Assembly: GCF_027924565.1 (NCBI RefSeq) | Contig: NZ_AP027041.1 | Coordinates: 1,178,001-1,242,000 of the forward strand | Direction: 5' to 3' | DNA: 64,000 nt | From: Lysobacter auxotrophicus | Lineage (GTDB): Bacteria > Pseudomonadota > Gammaproteobacteria > Xanthomonadales > Xanthomonadaceae | Shown: one piece after another, positions 49,823 to 59,018 of the stretch | How the letters are laid out: every line of letters starts with the position of its first letter | Numbering within the stretch: position 1 is the stretch's first letter | Notes under the pieces: generated by a model | Told to the model about the DNA's origin: nothing | Databases searched by the model: none | Seen by the model: only the letters and a program-made list of their open reading frames with translations | Made by a program: the position numbers and the translations under genes

Positions 49823-51649
49823 TCACTCGTTGCGGCCCTGTGCCGCTTCCGCGGTTTCCGCAGTGAGCGGCGTGGCCGCCGTACGCGGCTTGGTGAACGG
49901 CGTCGGCGTCGGGCCCAGTGCAACGTTGCCGATCATCAGGCGCGTACCGGCCATGACGCCTTCGGCCAGCTCCAGCTGCACGCGTTCGGCGTCGCGGCGG
50001 CGAACCTCGTCGACGATCTCCAGCGCCTCGTCCTTCGGCACGCCGAGCTGGCACAGCGCGTGGTGGCCAAAGCGGATCGCCGACTCGAACGTCTCGCGCA
50101 CCTGCACGTCGACGCCGGCGTTGATCAGCTCCAGCGAATGCTCGCGATCGAACGAGCGCACGAGCAGCTTCGCCTGCGAGAACTCGGCCTTGGCCAGTTC
50201 GACGATGCGGTTGGCGGCGTCCTTCTTGTCGACGCACACCGCGATGACCTGCGCCTTGTCGGCGCCGGATGCGCGCAGCACGTCCAGGCGCGTGCCATCG
50301 CCGTAGTAGATCTTGAAGCCGAACGTGCCGGCGCTGCGGATCATCTCGACGTCGGTGTCGATGATGGTGACGTCCACGCCGCGCGCAAGCAGCGACTGGC
50401 TGACGACCTGGCCGAAGCGGCCGAAGCCGATCATCAGCACACTGCCGGACAGGCCTTCGGCGATGTCGAGATCGTCGATCTTCTCTTCCTTTTGCTTCAG
50501 CCACGGCCGCGCCGCGAGCACGACCAGCGGCGTCAGGGCCATCGACAGCACGACGATCGCGGTGAGGTTGGCGTTCTGCGCGGCGGCGATCACGCCGCTC
50601 GCGGCGGCCGTCGAATAGAGCACGAAGGCGAACTCGCCGCCCTGGGCCATCAACGTGGCGCGATCGAGCGCTTCGTGGTGGCTCGACTCGGTCAGTCGCG
50701 CGACGGCGTAGATGCACAGCGCCTTGACCAGCATCATCGCCAGCACCGCGCCGAGGATCGGCATCCAGTTCTGGCTGACCACCGACAGGTCCAGCGCCAT
50801 GCCGACGCCGAGGAAGAACAGGCCGAGCAGCAGGCCGCGGAAGGGTTCTACGTCGGCTTCGAGCTGATGGCGGAAGGTGGACTCCGACAGCAGCACGCCG
50901 GCGAGGAACGCGCCCATCGCCATCGACAGCCCGCCCAGCTGCATCAGCAGCGCCGAGCCCAGCACCACCAGCAGCGCGGCCGCCGTCATCACTTCGCGCG
51001 CCCGCGCGGCGGCGAGCAGCCGGAAGAGCGGATTGAGCAGCCAGATACCGGCCGCGACCAGCGCCACGAGCACGCCGGCGGCGATGCCTATCGAGGTCCA
51101 GCGCGATGCATCGCTGCTGGGCTCGCCCGGCGCGAGCAGAGCCACCAGCACCAGCAGCGGCACGATCAGCAGGTCTTCGAACAGCAGCACCGAGACGATC
51201 TTCTGCCCGTGGGGCAGGGCGATGTCGCCGCGTTCGGCCAGCAGCTGCATGACGATGGCGGTGGACGTCAGCACGAAGCCCATCGCACCGATGAATGCGA
51301 CGACCGGCGCGTAGCCGAACAGCAGGCCGACGCCGGTGAGCGCGGCGGTGCAGGCGGCGATCTGCAGCGTGCCCAGGCCGAAGATCTGGCGACGCAGGCT
51401 CCACAGGTGCGAGGGCCGCATTTCCAGGCCGATGACGAACAGGAACATCACCACGCCCAGCTCGGCGACGTGCAGGATCGCCTGCGGGTCGGAGAACCAG
51501 CCCAGCCCGAACGGCCCGATCGCCAGCCCCGCGGCCAGGTACCCGAGCACCGAACCCAGCCCCAGGCGCCTGAACACCGGCACCGCCACCACGGCCGCGC
51601 CGAGCAACGCCACCACCTTGACCAGATCGGTCGAACCGACTTCCGCCAT
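49823..51649 (-). CDS. KefB-type cation:proton antiporter (CPA2) with RCK domain
   Basis: 608 residues from ATG 51649 with GGGGAAA upstream. The first 390 residues form about twelve membrane helices of the CPA2 family: GSVLGYLAAGLAIGPFGLGW, ELGVVMFLFVIGLEM, SVLLFEDLLIVPLL (with the ion-binding acidic residue) and LLLGLFFLGVGMALDLSVV. An RCK/Trk-N domain follows (about 405-525; VLMIGFGRFGQVVSQ, IIDTDVEMIRSAG). The C-terminal tail is Thr/Ala/Pro-rich. Likely glutathione-gated or NAD(H)-regulated potassium efflux; no KefF/KefG partner is adjacent. Confidence 0.93.
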   Translation of the reverse strand: MAEVGSTDLVKVVALLGAAVVAVPVFRRLGLGSVLGYLAAGLAIGPFGLGWFSDPQAILHVAELGVVMFLFVIGLEMRPSHLWSLRRQIFGLGTLQIAACTAALTGVGLLFGYAPVVAFIGAMGFVLTSTAIVMQLLAERGDIALPHGQKIVSVLLFEDLLIVPLLVLVALLAPGEPSSDASRWTSIGIAAGVLVALVAAGIWLLNPLFRLLAAARAREVMTAAALLVVLGSALLMQLGGLSMAMGAFLAGVLLSESTFRHQLEADVEPFRGLLLGLFFLGVGMALDLSVVSQNWMPILGAVLAMMLVKALCIYAVARLTESSHHEALDRATLMAQGGEFAFVLYSTAAASGVIAAAQNANLTAIVVLSMALTPLVVLAARPWLKQKEEKIDDLDIAEGLSGSVLMIGFGRFGQVVSQSLLARGVDVTIIDTDVEMIRSAGTFGFKIYYGDGTRLDVLRASGADKAQVIAVCVDKKDAANRIVELAKAEFSQAKLLVRSFDREHSLELINAGVDVQVRETFESAIRFGHHALCQLGVPKDEALEIVDEVRRRDAERVQLELAEGVMAGTRLMIGNVALGPTPTPFTKPRTAATPLTAETAEAAQGRNE

Positions 51650-51993
51650 CTGTTTCCCCAATCACATGAACCGCATGGACCGATGAAGCCTACACGGGTG
51701 GCAAGGCAGGCCGCTTTCGCGTAGAGTCCGCCCCGTTCAGCGCACGGCTGCCTCCCCGCAAGGGTACGTTTCCCAGGTATGCCCGCCGTGGCCCGCATCG
51801 CGGTCCGAGCAAACGGCTTCTATCCCGCACGTCTTTCGTAGCGCAGACACGGCCCGGATCGTCCGGTCGCCGTCCAATCAGATCGCCGCCGGCGCGGTTC
51901 GAGGGAACGCCGGGGCCATCACGCGACGTAATGTTCGTCGCCGTCCCATGGGACGGTGCGACGCGATGGCGCGCGACAAGGAGCAACACCCGC

Positions 51994-53304
51994 ATGACGT
52001 TCGAAACTCTCGGGCTTTCGCCCGCGCTGCTGCGCGCCCTGGCGGAGCAGAACTACACCACCCCGACCCCGATCCAGGAGCAGGCCATCCCGCTGGCGCT
52101 GGCCGGCCACGACCTGCTGGGCGGCGCCCAGACCGGCACCGGCAAGACGGCCGCGTTCGGCCTGCCGCTGCTGCATCGCCTGTCCAAGCAGACCGCACCG
52201 AACGGCTACCGTCGTCCGCGCGCGCTCGTGCTGGTCCCCACGCGCGAACTCGCCGTGCAGGTCGCCGACAACCTGCGCAGCTACGCCAAGCACCTGCGCA
52301 TGAACGTCAGCGTGATCTTCGGCGGCGCCGGTATGGGCCCGCAGGTCGAGATGTTCCGCCGTGGCATGGACGTGCTCGTCGCCACGCCGGGTCGCCTGAT
52401 CGACCACCTCGATCGCGGCACCGCCAAGCTCGATTCGGTCGAGCTGCTGGTGCTGGACGAAGCCGACCGCATGCTCGACATGGGCTTCCTGCCGGCGATG
52501 AAGCGCATCCTCGGCAAGCTGCCGCGCGAGCGCCAGACGATGATGTTCTCGGCCACGTTCGAAGCGCAGCTCAAGGCGCTTGCCGTGGAGTTCATGCGCA
52601 CGCCCAAGCAGGTGCAGGTGGCCGCGCAGAACACCATCGCCCAGACCATCAGCCACCGCGTGCACGTGGTCGATGCCGGCCGCAAGCGCGACCTGCTGGT
52701 GAGCGTGCTGAGCTCGCGCCACACCGATCAGGCGATCGTGTTCGGCCGTACCAAGCACGGCTGCAACCGCCTCGCCGAACAGCTGGAAGAAGCCGGCCTC
52801 GCGGCCGTCGCGATCCATGGCAACAAGAGCCAGGCGCAGCGCCAGAAGGCGCTCAACGCGTTCAAGGCCGGCAAGGCGCGCGTGCTGGTCGCCACCGACG
52901 TCGCCGCGCGCGGTCTGGACATCCCGAACCTGCCGCTGGTGATCAACTTCGAGCTGCCGATGGTCGCCGAGGACTACGTGCACCGCATCGGCCGCACGGG
53001 CCGTAACGGCGCCAGCGGCGAAGCGCTGTCGCTGGTCGCGCCGGAAGAGGGCGGCCTGCTGCGCCAGGTGCAGAACATGCTGAAGACGACGGTGGAACTG
53101 GTCGAAGTCGAAGGCTTCGCACCGAGCCGCCCGATCCAGATGAACGCGCCGCTGCCGAATCCGCGCCAGAAGGCGCCGGCACAGCGTCGTCCGGCCAACC
53201 GTCCGCACGGCAAGCCGGCGCAGCGCCACGCGCACGCCGGTCCGAAGCAGCATCGCGGCGGTGGCCAGGGCCGCGGTTCGCGCAGCGGTGTCGCGAACGG
53301 CTGA
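51994..53304 (+). CDS. rhlE: DEAD-box RNA helicase, RhlE type
   Basis: 436 residues from ATG 51994 with AAGGAG upstream; the frame is open to 51931. Motifs in order: Q-motif PTPIQEQAIPLAL, Walker A AQTGTGKTAA, PTRELAVQV, TPGRLIDHL, DEAD (LDEADRMLDMGF), FSATF, then the second RecA domain with IVFGRTKHGCNRLAEQ, ATDVAARGLDIPN and HRIGRTGRNG. The C-terminal 60 residues are a basic Arg/Gly/Pro/His tail typical of RhlE, which unwinds RNA in ribosome assembly or decay. A terminator follows at 53331. Confidence 0.93.
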   Translation: MTFETLGLSPALLRALAEQNYTTPTPIQEQAIPLALAGHDLLGGAQTGTGKTAAFGLPLLHRLSKQTAPNGYRRPRALVLVPTRELAVQVADNLRSYAKHLRMNVSVIFGGAGMGPQVEMFRRGMDVLVATPGRLIDHLDRGTAKLDSVELLVLDEADRMLDMGFLPAMKRILGKLPRERQTMMFSATFEAQLKALAVEFMRTPKQVQVAAQNTIAQTISHRVHVVDAGRKRDLLVSVLSSRHTDQAIVFGRTKHGCNRLAEQLEEAGLAAVAIHGNKSQAQRQKALNAFKAGKARVLVATDVAARGLDIPNLPLVINFELPMVAEDYVHRIGRTGRNGASGEALSLVAPEEGGLLRQVQNMLKTTVELVEVEGFAPSRPIQMNAPLPNPRQKAPAQRRPANRPHGKPAQRHAHAGPKQHRGGGQGRGSRSGVANG

Positions 53305-53330
53305 TCCGCGCTGCAACGTCGTTCGAATGC

Positions 53331-53358
53331 GAAGCCCCGGCCGATGCCGGGGCTTCGT
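53331..53358 (+). terminator. Intrinsic terminator after the helicase gene
   Basis: GAAGCCCCGGC and GCCGGGGCTTC with a CGAT loop, followed by GTCGTTTC; sits between convergent genes and may serve both. Confidence 0.75.
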
Positions 53359-53370
53359 CGTTTCAGGCGG

Positions 53371-53811
53371 TCACGCGCGTTGCAAACGTGCCTTGAGCGT
53401 TTCGTGCTCGATGGGCGCCGACGTGTGTTCGTGCACGACCTTCCACTCGCCATCGCGTCGTCGCAGCACCACCGTCATCCGGTTCGACAGCGAACGCAGG
53501 ACGGCGCCGTCGGTTCCCTGCGCGCTGTAGGTGACGGTCGCATGGCCGCACGCCAGGTCGTGCTCGACGGACGATCCGACGTCGTCGAACGTCACGACCA
53601 CGCGCTCGTCGCCGAGCGATCCGAACCAGCCTTCGGCCATCCGGCGCCATGCGGCCACGCCCTGCAGCGACCAGTCGCCCCACATGTCGAAGACGTGCAC
53701 GTCCGCGTCGTACAGGCGAACGAAGGCGTCGACGTCCTTGGCGAAGACGGCATCGCGATACGCGTCGAGCATGCGGACGACGGGATCGTGCGATTGGCGT
53801 GCGGTGTCCAT
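53371..53811 (-). CDS. SnoaL/NTF2-like (DUF4440-type) protein
   Basis: 146 residues forming a single cone-shaped NTF2-like fold: VVRMLDAYRDAVFAKDVDAFVRLYD, VHVFDMWGDWSLQG, AWRRMAEGWFGSL, then strands ending VVLRRRDGEWKVVHEHTSAP. The last motif (WKVVHEHxS) is typical of the SnoaL_3/DUF4440 group. Members are enzymes or ligand-binding proteins of varied function; none can be assigned. It lies 16 bp after the L,D-transpeptidase gene on the same strand and is probably co-transcribed. Confidence 0.87.
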   Translation of the reverse strand: MDTARQSHDPVVRMLDAYRDAVFAKDVDAFVRLYDADVHVFDMWGDWSLQGVAAWRRMAEGWFGSLGDERVVVTFDDVGSSVEHDLACGHATVTYSAQGTDGAVLRSLSNRMTVVLRRRDGEWKVVHEHTSAPIEHETLKARLQRA

Positions 53812-53827
53812 GGAGGCTCCGTGTCGA

Positions 53828-54865
53828 TCAGGTTTGCGGTGGATCCGAATCGAGCACCTGCACCGGCGCGCCGCCGGTCGTTCCGGGATTCACGCCGGCG
53901 TCGGTGACCAGCATCACCACGCCGGGCGTGAGCAGCGGCAGCACGGCGGCCACGAAATCGTGCGGAATCACCACGCGATCGATCGTTTCCGGCCCGAGCA
54001 GGCGTCCGGCATCAGGACCGTTGCCCGGAATGCCGATGGTGCTCCAGTTCGGCATGCGCGTGCCGGGCAACAGCGGATTGTCGCCGTCGATGAAACCGTC
54101 CTTGACGATGTACGCGCGCGTGCCGAGCGGTTGTTCCGGGTTGCGGATCAGCACGCGCGAGCGGCCGATCTCGATGCCGTTGCGGAAGACGATGATGTCG
54201 CCATCCGCGGCGCTGAGCAGGAGCGACACGGGGCCTTCGGTCGACAGCTCCGGGCGCCACCGGTATTTCTGTCCCGCTTCCAGCGGCGGGATGTCCGCTT
54301 CGGCACCGGTCGTCGGATTGATCGGAATCAGCGCGCCCGGATGCGTCACGTCCTGTGGCGAACGACCTTCCTGCGAGACCACCACGACCATGCCCATGTT
54401 CGACGAATCGAACAGCAGCCGCGCGAATTCCGACGGAAGGTGCACGCACCCGTGCGACTCGGGATACCCGGGCAATCCGCCCGCGTGCAGCGCCACGCCG
54501 TCCCACGTCAGCCGCTGCATGTACGGCATGGGCGCGGCGTTGTACTTGTTCGACCGGTGATCCTTGTCCTTCTGCAGGATCGTGAAGACGCCGGTCGGCG
54601 TCTCGTAGCCTTTCCTGCCCGTGCTGACGGTCGTAACGCCGATGGGCAGACCGTTGCGATAGACTACCGCGCGTTGCTCGGTCAGGCTCACGACCACTGC
54701 CAGCGGGCCCTCGCGGCTATCGCCGCCCCAGATCCATTCCCCGGGTTTCAGCTGCGCCAACGGCGTATTCGCAGGACTCGATTGACGGGCTCCCCATACG
54801 GGAACCGCGGACAACGCGGTGCCGCAGAGCAACGACAGCGATAGTGCCAACAGGAGGCGGGACAT
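53828..54865 (-). CDS. L,D-transpeptidase (YkuD domain), exported
   Basis: 345 residues. A signal peptide (LLLALSLSLLCGTALSA) is followed by a YkuD domain (about 50-165) with the catalytic motif LHAGGLPGYPESHGCVHLP; Cys140 is the nucleophile and the HxxG...SHGC pattern is intact. Such enzymes make 3-3 cross-links in peptidoglycan or attach lipoproteins to it. The remaining 180 residues have a second, unassigned region with repeats of a VxFRNGIEIGRSRV type that mirrors VVYRNGLPIGVTTVS in the first domain, suggesting a degenerate second YkuD-like domain without a Cys. Confidence 0.9.
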   Translation of the reverse strand: MSRLLLALSLSLLCGTALSAVPVWGARQSSPANTPLAQLKPGEWIWGGDSREGPLAVVVSLTEQRAVVYRNGLPIGVTTVSTGRKGYETPTGVFTILQKDKDHRSNKYNAAPMPYMQRLTWDGVALHAGGLPGYPESHGCVHLPSEFARLLFDSSNMGMVVVVSQEGRSPQDVTHPGALIPINPTTGAEADIPPLEAGQKYRWRPELSTEGPVSLLLSAADGDIIVFRNGIEIGRSRVLIRNPEQPLGTRAYIVKDGFIDGDNPLLPGTRMPNWSTIGIPGNGPDAGRLLGPETIDRVVIPHDFVAAVLPLLTPGVVMLVTDAGVNPGTTGGAPVQVLDSDPPQT

Positions 54866-54914
54866 TGCGGAATCCGTTCATCAAGGTCGGATCCAGCCTA
54901 GCCTGAAGAGAAGG

Positions 54915-54943
54915 CTTCCCGCCATCGGGAAGTGAGGTTTTTT
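54915..54943 (+). terminator. Hairpin followed by T6 in the divergent region
   Basis: CTTCCCG-CCAT-CGGGAAG, then TGAGG and TTTTTT. It lies between the divergent L,D-transpeptidase and methyltransferase genes. The T-run is five bases from the stem, so it may be an attenuator or incidental. Confidence 0.3.
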
Positions 54944-55048
54944 CAGACGGTTCTCATTCTGCACGGCGAGACCGGCCGCCAAGATTCCACACATGACGCA
55001 GGGCTGTGGGCTCTGTCATCCAGTGGCTTTCAATCGAGGCGCATCATC

Positions 55049-55810
55049 ATGAACAACCTGCACAACCCGGCCGAAGCGGTCCCGCAATTGTGGAAGACCC
55101 GCTACGGCGTCATGAATTCCGTGCCCGGTCGTTGCCCCGCATCCCGCTCGCTGGCGCAGTACGGCGAGTGGATCGAGCAGGAGCTCGACCAGCTGAGCGA
55201 GATCGTCGCCGACGATCAGCACGTCCTCGAATTCGGTAGCGAATACGGCGCGCATGCGTTGTGGTTCGCGCGCGCCGTCGGCGATCGCGGCAAGGTGCAC
55301 GTCATCGAACCGCGCCGCATGGTCATGCAGCAGCTGTGCGCGAACGTCGCGCTCAACGGACTGCAGAACGTGCACACGCATCCCATGTGGCTGGGCAGCG
55401 CCAGCGCGATGGTCGAACTGGGCTCGGTGCTGCCGGGCCTGGAAAGCGTCAGCGAGCGCAAGGAACGCGTGCCGGTGCGCACGCTGGACGAACTCGACCT
55501 CGATGCGCTGCACCTGCTCAAGATCAATTACCCCGGCGAGCTGATGTCGGTGCTCGAAGGCGCTGGCGGCACGATCCGTCGCCTGCGTCCCAACCTGTAT
55601 TTCCGCATGGGCGACCAGGACATCGCCGAAGAGGAAGTGCGTCGCGTGAAGGATCTGGGTTACCGCGTGTGGTCGCACCTGCCGTACCTCTACTCGCGCA
55701 ACAACCAGGTCGGCAACACAGTCAACATCTTCCCCGGCCGCGTGTACCAGAACGTCATCGCGACGCCGCAGGAAGGTGGAGTCGCGTTCGAACGACTGAT
55801 CGAGCTCTGA
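55049..55810 (+). CDS. FkbM-family methyltransferase
   Basis: 253 residues from ATG 55049 with GAGG upstream. The SAM-binding region reads HVLEFGSEYGAHALWFARAVG, then VHVIEPRRMVMQQLCANVALNGLQNV, and the family motif VRTLDELDLDALHLLKINYPGE with VLEGA follows. The order matches FkbM-like methyltransferases, which O-methylate sugars, polyketides or phosphate esters; the substrate is unknown. The DLxxLHLLKIN...G motif replaces the usual KIDVEGxE. It is 32 bp upstream of the large TPR gene, in the same direction. Confidence 0.8.
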   Translation: MNNLHNPAEAVPQLWKTRYGVMNSVPGRCPASRSLAQYGEWIEQELDQLSEIVADDQHVLEFGSEYGAHALWFARAVGDRGKVHVIEPRRMVMQQLCANVALNGLQNVHTHPMWLGSASAMVELGSVLPGLESVSERKERVPVRTLDELDLDALHLLKINYPGELMSVLEGAGGTIRRLRPNLYFRMGDQDIAEEEVRRVKDLGYRVWSHLPYLYSRNNQVGNTVNIFPGRVYQNVIATPQEGGVAFERLIEL

Positions 55811-55842
55811 CCGCGCGCGCGGCGTCGGCACGGGCGGGCAGC

Positions 55843-58800
55843 ATGGACAGGGCCACTACCTCGCACGAAAGGCGCGCCGTTCGTCTGCGCGCCCTTCGCT
55901 GGCGCTTCGCCGCTGCGGCGGCGGTGCTGCTGGCCGCCTGCGCGCGATGGCCGATGCCGCTGCCCGGCGTGTCCGCCGCCGATGCGGCGCCGAAACTGAT
56001 CGCCGCATCGGAGCCCGACCAGACCGCGTCGCCAACTCGCGCGACGACGCTGCCCGATCACACCGATGGGTTGCGCTCCAGGTTCGTTGACTCATCGAAT
56101 GCCTACGGCGCCGGCTCGAGCGCCGGTGCGAAGGCGGACGTTGATGCGACGCCTGCGCCCGGCGTGCCCGCGAGCGGAATTGCGAGCGAGCCGTCCGTCG
56201 GCGATGCCACGACGGGTTCTTCCGTCGCGCCGGACGCCACCATCGTTGCGAGCGCGGCGACCGATGCTGGCGGCGGCGAAGCCACCGCTACCGATGTTCA
56301 CGCCGCCCCAGAGGCGGTCGCCCAGATCGCGGTGCCGTCCGCCTCCCCGCCGTCCACGGCCGCAGGTGCCGCCTCCACGCACGCGGTCGGCGATGCGGCG
56401 CAGCGCGCCATCGCGGCGTCCATCGTGCCGGTCGCGCAGCGCGACGAACGCAAGCTCCAGGAGATCAACGAGCGGGCCAAGTGGTGGCTCATCGGCATCG
56501 CGGCCACGCTCGTGCTGCTTTTCACCGTTGGACGGCGCAAACGCCGCCCGCAGAGGGTCATGAAGATGAACACGCACAGAGCCGAACCGGTCGGAACGCA
56601 ACCGCCGATGTCGCCGTCGCGCACGCGGGCGACCGAGCGTCCGCGTGTCCGCATGTTCTCCGCCTACGAGATCTATGCGCCCACCCATGAGTCGCACCGC
56701 GGGCCGTGGGAGGCACCGGTGACCACCGAGCGCGGGTTCGCGCACCGGTACGAACTGGGCGATGAAGTGGCTGACGGTCTGCTGTTCGTTCCCCAGCCGG
56801 AGTTCGCCCAAACGATGGCGTCGCCGGTTTCGCATGCATCCGATCCGGCCTCGTTCGCCGCGACGGTGACGTTACCGGCGAGCCACGCCGCGGAGCCGAG
56901 CGCGATTGCGGCGCCGGTCGAGGAAGCGATCGAGCCTGGCGTGCCGCTGGCGCTCCCGGCCGAATCGGAGCCCGAACCGCGAATGGCGGAAACGGCAGCG
57001 CTGGCATTCGTGGCCGACGTGCCGCCGGCCATCTCGGCGCCGGAAGTTCCTGTCGTCGCTTCCACGCCGCAGGTACCCGTCGCATCGCTTCCGGTCGATG
57101 CCGCCATTGCCGCCATCGCGGCGATTGCCACGGGTGAACGCGAGGCGAGGAGCGTGGGCGTGACCCGCGACCCGTCCGGCACGAACCAAACGCTTCCGAC
57201 TCCGGAATCGCCCGCTGCGCAAAGTGCGCCGACGATGGCCGCGCCGGAGATCGCGCAATCGACCGGTGCGACGATGTTCGCGCCTGCCGAACTCGGGCTT
57301 ACACCGGATGCCAGGCGCGAGCCTTCTCCTGTCGCGGCACTCGCTACCGACGTTCCGACCGAAGCCCCGGTCCAGGCGGCACCGAAGCCGGAAGCGAGCC
57401 GACGCGATTCGATCGAGGAGGCCCGCAAGCTCGTCGATGCCGCCGACTATGCGGGCGCGTTGGCGCAACTTGAAGACGCGATGCGTTCCTCGCACCCGCC
57501 GACCGAAGTCTGGGTGATGTCGGCGCTGTGCTGGTGGCAGATCGCGCGGGCCGATGGCGGCTCGAAGGCGTACGCAAACGCGGCCGATGCGATGGAACGC
57601 CTGCTCGAACGCGATCCGTCGCAAGCCGACATCTGGTATCGCGCGGGCAGCTGCCGACTGTTGCAGGCCGCCGGCGAACGCAGCGCCGCGCAGCGTGCGA
57701 CGCTGGACCTCGCCGTTGCCGCACTGCGACGCGCGGTGCCGGACGGCGGGCAAGCCGATCCGCTGCGTGCGGCCACGCTCGGCGATGCGTTGTTCGAACG
57801 CGCGCTTGCGGCCACGGACGAAACCGCCGCCTCGCGGGCCAAACGCATGTCCGACGCGGTGCATGTATTGCGCGATGCGGCGCGGGCCGCACGCGATCCG
57901 GCGTCGACGGCCTCGTGGAAGTTGCAGCAGGTGCTGCAGGCGCAGGCGAACCTGTTGTCGAGCACGGACGCCTCCAAGGCGCGCCTGGAAGCCGATGCGA
58001 TCCTCGCAGCCGGCGTCGAAGGCGCGACCGAGCAGGAGCGCCGCGGCTGGTACGTGGCGAAGGTGGAGAACGAACTCGCGCATGCCGAACTCGCCGAAGG
58101 CGCGACGCGTACGCTCCACCTGCGCACGTTCCGCGAAACCTATCGCGACGTGCTGACCGGCCCCGACGCCGCGCCGGAGCTTCTGCTGAGCTGGCTCGAA
58201 CTGCTCGCGCTGGAAACCGGACATTTGCGGGGCGATGCCGCGCGCTCGCGCTTCGATGAAGGCGAGGCCATCCTCAAGCGGCTCGACGAGATGCTGCCGG
58301 GCAACGCGCACGTGGCGCTCGCCCGTGCGCGCCTGCTCCGCCGCCGCGCGGCGCAGTCCAATGCGGTGTCGCGCCCGGCGGCACTGTCGGATGCCATCGC
58401 GGGCCTGATGCCGCTCGTCGAGCGTGGCGATGCGCCGCAATTGCAGATCGAAGCGGCCGAACTGCTGCTGGATCGCGCTGCGTGTGTGCCGCCAGCACAG
58501 GGCAGCGAGGAACATGCGCGCGCCGAGGCGATGGCGTCGGGCCTGCTGGAGCATCCGGTGTTCGCGATGGCGGCGGCGCGATGCGTGTTGCAGGCGCGGC
58601 TCGGGCAATGGCCGGGTGCGATCGACGCATCGGTATGCCGCCGGCTGGAGGCCCTCGCCGGAAACGACGTCCGTTCGCGCTGGCTGCTTGCGCGCGCTGC
58701 ATTGCGAAACAATGCGCCGCGCGAAGCCTGCGGTCATTGCGAAGCGGCGGCGCGTTCCGGCGTGCGACTCGATCAATCGCTGGTGCAGCTGTGGGATCAG

Positions 58801-58887
58801 GCCAGTCGCCAGTGGAGCTCGACGCTCCATGGCCAGAAGGATCCCGCGTGGCTTGCCAACCGCCAGAGCCTGCGTTCCGCGAGCTGA
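55843..58887 (+). CDS. Large TPR-containing membrane protein, uncharacterised
   Basis: 1014 residues from ATG 55843; the frame is open further upstream inside the methyltransferase gene but is not coding there. Residues about 18-37 are hydrophobic and end LLAACARW, either a signal anchor or lipoprotein signal. A 170-residue Ala/Thr/Ser/Pro-rich stretch leads to a membrane helix at 214-230 (WWLIGIAATLVLLFTVG) with a basic stop RRKRRPQR. A second low-complexity part (about 300-515) leads to a helical-repeat domain (about 525-1014) with TPR-like features: AADYAGALAQLEDAMRSS and LLERDPSQADIWYRAGSCRLL. So the TPR part is probably cytoplasmic. No enzymatic motif is seen. Confidence 0.75.
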   Translation: MDRATTSHERRAVRLRALRWRFAAAAAVLLAACARWPMPLPGVSAADAAPKLIAASEPDQTASPTRATTLPDHTDGLRSRFVDSSNAYGAGSSAGAKADVDATPAPGVPASGIASEPSVGDATTGSSVAPDATIVASAATDAGGGEATATDVHAAPEAVAQIAVPSASPPSTAAGAASTHAVGDAAQRAIAASIVPVAQRDERKLQEINERAKWWLIGIAATLVLLFTVGRRKRRPQRVMKMNTHRAEPVGTQPPMSPSRTRATERPRVRMFSAYEIYAPTHESHRGPWEAPVTTERGFAHRYELGDEVADGLLFVPQPEFAQTMASPVSHASDPASFAATVTLPASHAAEPSAIAAPVEEAIEPGVPLALPAESEPEPRMAETAALAFVADVPPAISAPEVPVVASTPQVPVASLPVDAAIAAIAAIATGEREARSVGVTRDPSGTNQTLPTPESPAAQSAPTMAAPEIAQSTGATMFAPAELGLTPDARREPSPVAALATDVPTEAPVQAAPKPEASRRDSIEEARKLVDAADYAGALAQLEDAMRSSHPPTEVWVMSALCWWQIARADGGSKAYANAADAMERLLERDPSQADIWYRAGSCRLLQAAGERSAAQRATLDLAVAALRRAVPDGGQADPLRAATLGDALFERALAATDETAASRAKRMSDAVHVLRDAARAARDPASTASWKLQQVLQAQANLLSSTDASKARLEADAILAAGVEGATEQERRGWYVAKVENELAHAELAEGATRTLHLRTFRETYRDVLTGPDAAPELLLSWLELLALETGHLRGDAARSRFDEGEAILKRLDEMLPGNAHVALARARLLRRRAAQSNAVSRPAALSDAIAGLMPLVERGDAPQLQIEAAELLLDRAACVPPAQGSEEHARAEAMASGLLEHPVFAMAAARCVLQARLGQWPGAIDASVCRRLEALAGNDVRSRWLLARAALRNNAPREACGHCEAAARSGVRLDQSLVQLWDQASRQWSSTLHGQKDPAWLANRQSLRSAS

Positions 58888-58967
58888 GCGGGCGAACCAA
58901 TGCGCTGGTGATTGTTCGATGCCGCGTTGATGGAGTCCATGCGGCGATGTAGCCGTCGCCTTCAAAC

Positions 58968-59014
58968 GAGCGCCCGGTGATCCGTCACCGCGGGTGACCG
59001 ATCACCAGGCGCTC
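58968..59014. repeat. Long imperfect palindrome between convergent genes
   Basis: Three consecutive paired blocks, GAGCGCC/GGCGCTC, GGTGATC/GATCACC and GTCACC/GGTGAC, with single mismatches between blocks and a GCG loop: 20 paired bases per arm. No T-run on either side. It lies between the TPR gene and the second L,D-transpeptidase-family gene. Confidence 0.85.
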
Positions 59015-59018
59015 GAAA

